Below, piece after piece: positions 32,476 to 41,137 of a stretch of DNA of 45,945 nucleotides; position 1 is the stretch's first letter, and each line of letters begins with the position of its first letter. The notes under the pieces are model-generated. The model worked only from the letters and a program-made list of their open reading frames with translations, searched no databases and was not told the DNA's origin. This stretch comes from Polymyxa betae (lineage: Eukaryota; Endomyxa; Phytomyxea; Plasmodiophorida; Plasmodiophoridae), in contig RBZT01000136.1 in NCBI GenBank assembly GCA_003693705.1, positions 6,235 through 52,179 of the forward strand, read 5' to 3'. Made by a program: the position numbers and the translations under genes.

Positions 32476-33621
32476 ATCGAGCAGGGTCAGTTGGGGAATA
32501 CTGCCCCGGACACAGTCATATTGTTCATCTCGTTAACGGGAACCAATCCCGAGTACGGGAAACGAATCACATCGCGATCGAGTACCGCCGAGATATCTAT
32601 ATGGACGGTCGTTAGAGGATGGGTCCGATGGGGTTCACCCCAGATTACGGTTTCTCTGCCAACGAAAATGATTCTGCTTGGGGTCTCTTATCAGATGAAA
32701 CGTGCACTACAATTACTTTCTCAGAAACGTAAACTACAAAGGCTCTCTCAGAAACGACGGTTTTCAGTGATGTGAATACGACGATTCTACAATCCGTAAC
32801 AAACACGACAAAACGGAGCGGTTCCAGGTCACGGGCCCGACAAAGTCCGGATGTAGCCATGGGAGGTCACATCCTCTTCCTATCCCTGCATTAATCCCTA
32901 TATTGGTCTTTGGTATGGGAATAAAACTAGACTGATATTGCAATATTCCAGTGTGAGATCAACTTTTGCCTTTCTAAAGATGTTTTTGCCGTGGTTGTAC
33001 TAATTGTGACAAAGAGGCAGATCTTACAAGTTACAAAAATGCAGGAAACGCAATTCAAAATTCTGGCAGAAAATCCAGCTCCATCTTTGATTTATCTGCA
33101 ATCGCAAAGCTGTTAGCTCCGAAGCAAGTGTAAACAATCCTTTGAAGTCGTAGCACCAATGAGAGAAGAGGATAGACGATCTGACTGAAGAAACCGCTCA
33201 CGATGCAGCAGCGAATGCGCAAACTTGGAATGATCAAGTACAGGTCGCAATATATCGGAACCAATCTGCCAAAGCCCTGATTATCAGTAACAGATATTGT
33301 TAAGCTGTAACAGAGACGGGGATGTGGCCTTGCTAGACTGGATCATGCAGAGAGACGAGCCATGGACAGGGAGGATGCACCCTCTCTAGGATTCGAAAAT
33401 ACGAACCGAGAACGGAGTAGTCGCATAAGTAACGAAACTGAGGGATGCTGACACTGTTATGCGTCAAACAATAACGCAGTTTTCAAGACACAAACGTGTT
33501 TGCAAAGTACAAAACCTGTTACCAGTGACGCAGATTCTGCTAACTAGTAATAATACATTCAGCGTGTTGAGCCATGTTACAAACCCTGAACCCTCATTGT
33601 AGTATTTAATAGTATTCCCTT
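32476..33621. other. Intergenic, no gene seen
   Basis: 5' flank of the 7TM gene and 3' flank of the secreted family A gene. I see no coding or repeated structure in it. Confidence 0.45.
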
Positions 33622-34932
33622 TTATAGGTATGGTAGCTGAATGCGGTCATGGTCCAGGGCCTCGGCCAATGCCGCATGGTCCAGCACGACCTCGTGCAGG
33701 ACGCAGGACAGGTCCGTGATGTCGAGGGCTGGGTGGTCGCGCCTCAATTGGTCGTACCGGCCCCGCAGTAAGATCAGGAGCGGCCTGCAGCGAAGCTCTT
33801 GAAGATTCTGCGGCCACCACATGTGAAAGAGGCGCAGCCGCCAAAGATGTTTACGGAGTTTGTCAGCGATAGGCGGAATTCCGAGCACGGCTTCTAGGAC
33901 CTGTGGAAGTCCGAACTTGATTGCAGCATGACAGAGGAGGAAGAAGACGAGCGGATCGGTGTGCGTCACGCATTTCCATACCCAAACACGATGACGGAAT
34001 AACTCCGTAATGAGATCAGGGCGTCCGCGGTCTATTAACCGCGCCAATCGAAGCGTAGGAACATTCGGAGCACAGAGCGGCGCCACGGATCGAAATTCAC
34101 AGACGGTCAGGTCCGCAGCGAATAGATCCCCGATATCAAAAACGATGCCGAGCTGATACAAGGCCGAGACCAAGTCCGGATTGCCGCGGAGCAGCTCGAA
34201 ATGCGTCCGGCAGATCAAATTACGGATTTCATCGACCGCGATCGGCCAGAGCGACTCGGGAACCATCTCGAGAGGTTTCCGGAATTGTGCGGGCATCGAT
34301 GGGGCCAGTACGATGGTGACGAGGATGCGCCTCACATTGAGCGGCAATCGGACCAGAGTCGATGATGACTCGCAGGGAGGCCGCAGTAGGTCTTGGAGCA
34401 GATCGACAAAGTGCTGGAAAAGAGATCTAGGGTTAGGGTTTAGGGTTTTAAGATGTCCGCCTATCAGATAGGCGGCCAACTGTCTCCATTCGCAATCCCG
34501 CACAAGGACCTGTACGACCTCGCCCAATAGCGATGGATCTACAGACGGCGGCAAATGCAGCAGACGTTCGGCCAGATAGACGGCTTTGGGTCCGCAGAGG
34601 GCCGGTACGACGACGGCCGCGAGATCCTGTTTTTGCGAGGCGATGGCCACCATAGTCGACAGCGTCCGTTCGAACTCGGCGTCCGTGATGAGCGGCTCGA
34701 ACAATGGCGCCACAATCAGCGCCTCGATTTCGTGCCGGAATCGATCTCGGACCAGCTCGTGACATTCGCGGGAGAGGCCGGCGAACCGGGCCAGCACGAC
34801 GACATCGCCCGGCAGGTAGTCGATCAGCAGCTGCAAAACCGGATAGGGGATGGACTCGGTCGTGGCCTGGTCGGAGATGGAGGCGGACACGACGACCGCA
34901 GATAGGGCAATCAGGGCCAGTACGAGACCCAT
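33622..34932 (-). CDS. Predicted secreted protein, unknown family A, intact copy
   Basis: About 436 residues, single exon. The ATG at 34932 is chosen because it begins MGLVLALIALSAVVVSASIS, a textbook signal peptide. The frame stays open upstream only through a GA dinucleotide repeat. The mature protein is Leu-rich and helical with scattered Cys. It aligns along its length with the gene at 10118-11483: APLFEPLITDAEFE with DPLFDPATSDAGFV, LVSALYQLGIVFDI with IVSALYQIGNVFTV, FLLCHAAIKFGLP with YLICHVAIKFKQP, and DHAALAEALDHDRIQLPYL with its C terminus. A telomere-like tract at 34428-34450 is read in frame (KTLNPNPRS). Function is unknown. Having several copies in one window suggests a lineage-specific expanded secreted family. 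Confidence 0.75.
   Translation of the reverse strand: MGLVLALIALSAVVVSASISDQATTESIPYPVLQLLIDYLPGDVVVLARFAGLSRECHELVRDRFRHEIEALIVAPLFEPLITDAEFERTLSTMVAIASQKQDLAAVVVPALCGPKAVYLAERLLHLPPSVDPSLLGEVVQVLVRDCEWRQLAAYLIGGHLKTLNPNPRSLFQHFVDLLQDLLRPPCESSSTLVRLPLNVRRILVTIVLAPSMPAQFRKPLEMVPESLWPIAVDEIRNLICRTHFELLRGNPDLVSALYQLGIVFDIGDLFAADLTVCEFRSVAPLCAPNVPTLRLARLIDRGRPDLITELFRHRVWVWKCVTHTDPLVFFLLCHAAIKFGLPQVLEAVLGIPPIADKLRKHLWRLRLFHMWWPQNLQELRCRPLLILLRGRYDQLRRDHPALDITDLSCVLHEVVLDHAALAEALDHDRIQLPYL
34428..34450. repeat. Telomere-like tract inside a coding exon
   Basis: CTAGGGTTAGGGTTTAGGG on the plus strand, translated on the minus strand as part of KTLNPNPRS. The paralogue at 10118 aligns through this point without a gap (GDFIRPCSLEYVS against GGHLKTLNPNPRS), so it replaced sequence without changing length. 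Confidence 0.8.
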
Positions 34933-34953
34933 CTCTTCTCTCTCTCTCTCTCT
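34932..34953. repeat. CT/GA microsatellite at the start codon of the secreted gene
   Basis: About eleven CT dinucleotides with one interruption lie directly upstream of the chosen ATG on the minus strand, that is, a GA-rich 5' leader. If translated from an upstream start it would give a REREREE run before the signal peptide, which argues for the ATG at 34932. Confidence 0.85.
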
Positions 34954-35301
34954 GGATCTTGCTACGGAGTAAGTTAGGTGCGCGCGCTGCCTGGACGACT
35001 TCTTGTGTCCCCGGCTCAGTATTAAGAGCAGGATCGCATCCATTATTCGGCGATCATGCTCGCGAGTCTCTCGCACAGTTTCGGATGCGTTCTGGTATCA
35101 AGTTGATGATCAACCCGAAGGTGTCGTTCGCAATGAAATCATTCATAGAGCTTCGGTTCGAGCCAACCACACACATAACCGATTTCAGAACCGTTCTGAA
35201 AGGAGTGTAACGCGATACTAAACTGCATCAATCCTACCCTGTTGAGCCTGGAGTGTTACATCTAGATCGACACTGTTACAAATCAGCTTCGTATCTCATA
35301 T

Positions 35302-35580
35302 TTGGTGAAAATGATGCAATCGGATCTAACTGCGTCTAAGATCTTCTATAGACTGCAGCTCTGTCGGTTTTTAATTGATGGGAAGTTCATGCAGGGATCC
35401 GTGAATATCTTCATTCATGAATGCGAATGCAGATCTTTAGCTATGCTGGGACAATTGAGGCGCTCTTACGGATCTCTGCTTATCAATTTCGAGTACCAAG
35501 CTCTGATTACCAGTGCTCTCTCACATCATCATGATGTTCATATACCGATCAGGATCCTGTCAAGGATGCCTTTCATTGCA
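35302..35580 (+). pseudogene. Decayed, inverted copy of secreted family A (central part)
   Basis: The plus-strand frame LTASKIFYRLQLCRFLIDGK, then ECECRSLAMLG, SLLINFEYQALITSAL and a final IPIRILSRMP match the central region of the gene at 10118 (LTPSKIFSLEQRLYGMDDSL, ACDCRLLANCIIG, SLEYVSLHRRAF, IPSGVHRMM). N- and C-terminal parts are missing. It lies head to head with the intact copy at 33622-34932. Confidence 0.65.
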
Positions 35581-36614
35581 ATCATAAATCCAAGAGAGAG
35601 ATCCCGCCAGTATTCCGAAGCGAATTGTCTCTCTGCCATTCCGAGAGCAACTGAAAAGACGTCGAGCTGAAGTAAATCGCCTTTGTGTTTGAATATCAAT
35701 GATAAGCCCGAATTCTCCATGACCAACCGCAGTTGATCTGAGTGAGACGGCATCAGAATCGTCATCCCGGCTTGGACAAGGCTGGTTGACCTCCTCTCTT
35801 CTATTTTTGTACTGGATCTGAAAAGTCCTAGTTCTGATATTAGATGTGGCGAACAAGAGAATAGACCAGCAGAAGGTTTGTATGAAAGAGTCGTAGAACA
35901 ATAATAACGACGTTTGAACAGTTTCAAACATCTAAAGGACCTGATAAACTACTGTGCAGAATCCTCCTCAATTACGAACGGAGGTGAGGTCAAAAATCGG
36001 CACGAAACGTTATAAAAGCCAATTTGAAGCGAGTATCAAAAGGATGCCAAAGACCTGACTGGATTCGATATTTTGTGAAATGCGAATACAAAGCTGAATG
36101 AATAACTCCCCATGATACATACGAATCATCTCTTATAAGCAGGCTGCTCCCTATTCAGACAGTAGTTGTGTGGTTAGCTGGGTCCATTCTCTAAATGTCA
36201 GATATCCATGAACAATGAACTCAATCAGGGTGATCTCATGATGCTCTCATCCGGAAGAAGTTCCATGAACAAACTTGTGAGAGGCAGATTACAGGAATCT
36301 GTGCGATAGTCAAATACTAAGAGCGATTCTGTTCAAAGAAGCCCGCTAATTAGACATCTGACCAAAGGCTGGAGGACAGTATCGGAAACTCTGTGCATTT
36401 TTACTTCAAAATTTCTGCATCCGAGTTATGTCTAAATCAGAGCTTCGCCGCATGCATTGGAAGCCCGACCTGATACTGATTCGCACTAATGGTTTATACC
36501 CGTCTTAAAATGAAGCTTGGCCCAGACTGCAGATAGATCATGAAAGCAGACCAGGTCAGAGTTCGGAATGATCCCTCTCGTGACAATCAAAACAGATAGT
36601 CTCCGAATACAACT
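35581..36614. other. Spacer, no confirmed gene
   Basis: Two overlapping minus-strand frames end near 35540-35560 but show no family features. The rest is AT-rich and featureless. Confidence 0.4.
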
Positions 36615-37110
36615 TCAGCTGCCTGTGGCAAAAGCGACCTTGTAGAGCGTCTGGGCAATATCCCGTTCAATTAAAATGGCTGAAAAGATGTGTGAATGTG
36701 ATCCTGACAGAATATGAGACAGAACTGTCCGAATCCACGATTCCAGGACCTGGTCGTACCGGCCCCACGAATCCGGTTCTGTCAGCACTGCTATCCGACA
36801 TCGAGTCGATGTTCCTGGCAGCTGCATATTGAGACCGTCACGCAGTCCAAAACAGCCAATTTGGGAGTTGTGAAAATCAATAAAGTGGAAGATTGCGAAT
36901 GGTAGAGACAAAATCATACAGAGAACAGACGGGGGTGATCGTCACCAAGGGAGTCGCCAGTCTATCGTGGGTCCAGTACGACATCGTCGAAATCCATTCG
37001 AGATGTCGCCAAGCTTGCAGTATATGGTCCGATCATAGTCGCCGCAGATCGATCTCCTGGCCAGCTGACTCTATTAAAGACGTCCAGAACCCTAAAACCC
37101 TACCAGACGA
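36615..37110 (-). CDS. Possible small gene of unknown function
   Basis: Two minus-strand blocks read like protein. MIGPYTASLATSRMDFDDVV at about 37045-36980 carries the CCAGTACG word at 36973. It is followed, after a possible intron, by MQLPGTSTRCRIAVLTEPDS to a stop at 36615. A telomere-like box (37088-37102) lies just upstream. The splice join is not established and no family is recognised. Confidence 0.3.
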
Positions 37111-37173
37111 GAGCCGATGCCGCGGACAGTTTATTGTATTATGGAATTTGCGCAACGAGAGCTGGTTGACAGG

Positions 37174-40100
37174 TCACATTGCATCATTAACTGTCAATGC
37201 CGCCACGACTTCAAGTTCCGGAATGAGAGCGTCTGGTTTCGGAGTGCGGATTTCATGGAGCGGAATGACAATAACCCGACATACAGGACATGTGTTGGAT
37301 CTCATAATAGAAGATCGAATACATTTAGAATGGAAACAGTGACCGCAGCCAATTAGAACGGAGTTCTTGCCAGTTGCTAGCGGAAAGATTCCGGACTCGG
37401 ACTCTACACCGTTATGGTCCTGACAGATGGCGCAGATGCGATATCGATCAACAGTCGTGATCACCTCCTGTTACAAGGATTTCACGTTACGAACCGAGAA
37501 CATGCGGTAACAGAAAACAGTAACGAATAATGACGAAACGTGCCAAGATTGTTGCAAGTTGAAAAGAGCATAGAGTAGCGTAAAAGAACAACTGAATTAC
37601 CTTCTCAATAGGTTTTAGGAATTGATCAGACAAAAGTCCGAAGCCCATAAGAAGCTGTCCTGCAACACCGAAATAAGTGAATCGTAATGTAGCATAAATC
37701 ACGGCATTCTACAGAAACTCGTACGAAGTTCACGGAGAGCAGAAAAAAAGAGAATTGATAAAAAAATCGGGATTGTCAGGTGAAACATAACAATACTTAG
37801 ATGAAGAGCACGAGTAAAGTCCGAATTATGCAGCGGGAAGACCCGTTGCAGTAACGGACTATACGGACATGAAAGATACGCGATCGCCAGAATATCATTC
37901 GGGATCTGGCGGATCAGGATTTTGAACATAGACCGGCACGGACTATCATGATCCCAGACCAGAAAGTTTTGAGACTCCCGATCCAGCTGCTCTATACCGT
38001 AACGTTAGAGTCGAGGATGACTACATGTAACGAAAAAACGGAAACATTTCGTTACCCATGACGAATTCGTTGTTGAGAAGAGCGACGACAAGATTGAGCA
38101 AGATGCGCAGTAAAGCAGGACGTCCGATGAAATTGGCGGCGACTTCACTGATGGCGTCGCAGAGAACGTCAAGGGCGGCGGTGTTCGCGAATACGGACTT
38201 GGTGTTGACGAGACGACAGATTAGCAGAAGTCCGTGGTCCGGATGCTCATAGGCGATAATGAAGATGAGACGTGCGCAGAGAATAGCGAGATTGGTGCGA
38301 ACAGTCGCAGACGGACTCCGTACAGATAGCTGCATAATCTCCGTCACTTGTTGTTCGGAGTTCAAGAGGCGGAACGCCTCCGGATCGGGCATCAAACTAC
38401 CAAAACACGCTGATGAGCTGAACGCCGTCAAGTCGAAAACCCTAAAACCCTACCCGGACAACAAATCGAACACAACCGGCAGTGATTTCTTGAGCCGTTC
38501 CGCGTTCGGCATCACATCCGTTAATGAGTCCGGTAACACGAAATTGCGCAGTTGCTGTTCGCACAAATCGCGGGCCAGCACGACGAATTTCGCCTGCCGC
38601 TGACTCGGATCCCTGATGGTCCGAAATCAGAGTCCGTGACGGATTCGCTACCTATGTTACACACATGGCGGAGAGTTCGCGCAGGGACAGAAGGAACGGA
38701 GTCCGCTTGATTTCGTCCGGATCCCGCACGAACTCCGCGATCACGTCCATCAGTCCGCTGTCGGACTCGGACAGCTGCCGGGCCGAATACCGAATAAATT
38801 CCAGGTGTTCGGGGTGCGTGACGGAGTCCTCAGCAATCAGCGGGAGCAGATCGTCGACTTCGTCACTGAACATTCGTATGGTCAGGGCCAGTACGATGGT
38901 TCGGTCTGCGGATTTACCAGCCGTACTGGCGAAGCAAGTCCGGATCCTGTCTGAAGAAGACGTACACGAACGCGGCCAGCGATGATTCGGACTCCGTATG
39001 GGCCCAGATGGTGCGAATCATCGTGGAGCGGATACAAGTGGCGGCCAGCGGGGCGTCCGGGGCCAGCTTCAACTGCGACGTGAACCGCCGCAGATCGTAC
39101 TGGCCCAGGTCGAGGAGTTTTAGGTTGAACCGATGGAAGATCTGGATCCAGACAGAGTAGGGAGAGGTTGATAAACCCTGGACCCAGGAGTAGGCCAGAC
39201 ATTCCGGAGATAGGCGATTAGCGATGGATTTTAGCAGGTCTTTCTCACGGGAAATGTTCCTACAGAAAGGGTTAGAAACAAACGAGTATCATTCGAGATT
39301 GCGATCCGGTCAAGGGTTAGGGTACCAGAGATTCGAAAGAACAAATCGAAAAATATCTGAAAAAAATATACTGCGACCCGAACTTTTAAGAACACAAAAC
39401 AAAAAATCTAAAAAAGACAACAAAAAAAGGAAAAAATAATTAAAAGATGAAATGTTAAGATGGAGCAGCGAATGACGGACTAGAAAGGACCGACCTCATA
39501 GCTATGGTAAGAAGTGTATCACCAAAACTAAGACGGACGGATAATGCATCCGAACACAGAGTCGGTATGAAGGATTCCAGAACACTGACAAGTTCGGCCT
39601 CATTGATGAAGCGACAAAGAAGGAGCGCGCATAGGCAGATGGCGCCATGTGCCGATGGTGGCGTTACAGATAAAATTAACAGGGCCAGTCGGGTAGCGTG
39701 AAACGATAGAACATGGACCTGTTTCTCCGGGCGATGCGACAGTTTCGTAGCGAAGAAGATAATATGCATGATATAGAAAGCAGCTTGTTCGACAGACTCC
39801 GGAACGTGAAACAGCACGGCCGAGCGGATCTCCGAATGAGTCGTCGCCTGACGTTCGGCATCGATCAGAGAAGCGCCCTGCGTCAAGAGCTGGACTAGAC
39901 CGGGGTCCAGATCTGGGGTCCTGGGGCCAATCAGTTCACAAACCCCCGAAACCCGAACCTCCGACGTACTGGACCAGGAACGTCTGGATCTCGCTGTGGA
40001 ATTCCTGGAGCTGACGCGAGATCTTGGCCAAGTTCGCTGCCGCTTGGGATTCCGGAGTCGGTAAGGGAAACGCCGCACCTTGCGCCGTGAAGGTGACCCA

Positions 40101-40208
40101 AGGACGGCCAGCAGCTGCTGCCGCAAGCGCCAGGGACGACAGGGATAGGACCAGGGCGATCGGAGCCAGAATCATCGTGAGATCGGCGAGAATTTTGACA
40201 ATGCGCAT
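37174..40208 (-). CDS. Signal-peptide protein with C-terminal RING-H2 finger (gene 2)
   Basis: Exons: 40208-39959, 39912 to about 39470, 39259-38918, 38865-38661, 38599-38454, 38417-38056, 37991 to about 37790, 37708-37601 and 37467-37174. Almost every junction is phase-checked; the second donor (about 39470) and seventh donor (about 37790) are approximate. Introns are 36-230 nt. The ATG at 40208 opens a hydrophobic leader (LTMILAPIALVLSLSSLALA). A long helical middle follows (DEVDDLLPLIAEDS, FVVLARDLCEQQLRNFVLPD, LLRILLNLVVALLNNEFVM), then a hydrophobic stretch (YFGVAGQLLMGFGLL) that may cross the membrane. The end is RING-H2: CAICQDHNG, GCGHCFHSKC, NTCPVCR. Inferred role: membrane E3 ubiquitin ligase of the endomembrane system with a luminal helical domain. 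It has the same architecture as the gene at 12673-16329. The best-known RING ligases of this shape (PA-TM-RING, Hrd1) share no visible ectodomain with it. Confidence 0.75.
38418..38453 (-). other. 36-nt intron made largely of telomere-like sequence
   Basis: Reads GTAGGGTTTTAGGGTTTTCG and ends GGCGTTCAG. Exon phases (TCC GG | C TCA) match exactly. More than half of the intron is TTTTAGGG-type repeat. Confidence 0.75.
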
Positions 40209-41137
40209 TTTTCTAGATCCGGTGTCCGTAACAGATCGATCGAACCTTCAAGAATTTGGCGCAATTGTTAGATCCGTTGCTCATCGATAACGCCGTCAAG
40301 ATTTTTGTGGATTTTGTTTTTTGATTTTTCTTGTTTATCGAATATAGAATGATTCTGTTCTGAGCATTCTTTCGTACTGAACCTGGAATTCTAACGACGC
40401 AACATGTATACGCAGCCTCCCTATAAGGTTGCGCCAGGCTTAGAGTCACAACCGGGGTGCAGCCTCCCTACAGTGGGTAGTCTTCTGTGTCCTTTATCTC
40501 ATGGTGAGCTGGCGTCCGTCATTCGCTGGACATCCTCCATCAACAGACCGGCCGGCAGTCAGCTGCTTTCACATGGTGTTTTTCATGCTTTGGAGAGCGG
40601 TTGGCCGAGCGCCTAGGCCCAGGCAGCTGGACCCTACATCCCCCCGGGTTAGACGACAGTTGATAAACGAATAATGATGGTGGCAGAGCATGTAGAGTTT
40701 ATTGCCTTCGAATTGGATTCGGGTCAGAAATCCGTGTAGCTCGCTCTTCAGACAGACTTTTACATCGCCTCGTCTGTTCATTCGCAATTTGAAATATTTT
40801 ACGATCCCTTCGTCTGAGACAGAAGCTGAGCAGTCCGATTGATTCTGCTCACTTTCCGGCGCGGATCCCGACCAGGATTGAGCTCCGTCATTTCAAGCAA
40901 GACGTGGTAGCTCGAGATGTCGGCATCAGCCCATCACCAGGCTAGCTGGTGACCAATTTCACTAAGCCATTGAGGCGCTTAATCGTTAGCAGCGAGGTCA
41001 TATTAATACGGCTTCGTCTATAGCGAGGAGGCTTACTTACGCTTTATATCAGCGGCTGGCTGCGTGCGTAGCAGGGTCGTTAGAGAATGTGAAAACAAGG
41101 TGGTTTATTGAGAAACATTTTCTTACGAGTGATTGAG
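40209..41137. other. Spacer with unassigned GC-rich segment
   Basis: 40400-40660 is GC-richer and holds two similar words, GCAGCCTCCCTA at 40415 and 40460. The region 40860-41080 is also structured-looking. I do not recognise a ribosomal, spliceosomal or tRNA gene, and no coding frame is convincing. It may be an old repeat element. Confidence 0.4.

Noticed and set aside
34933-35076. N-terminal extension of the family A protein upstream of ATG 34932
   Set aside because: It would be initiated at a non-ATG codon or an upstream ATG, and would put a low-complexity Arg/Glu run before an otherwise perfect signal peptide.
40404-41100. Possible structural RNA (5S, snRNA) in the GC-richer spacer
   Set aside because: I could not match conserved internal promoter boxes or a characteristic stem, and the repeated GCAGCCTCCCTA word is not typical of these genes.
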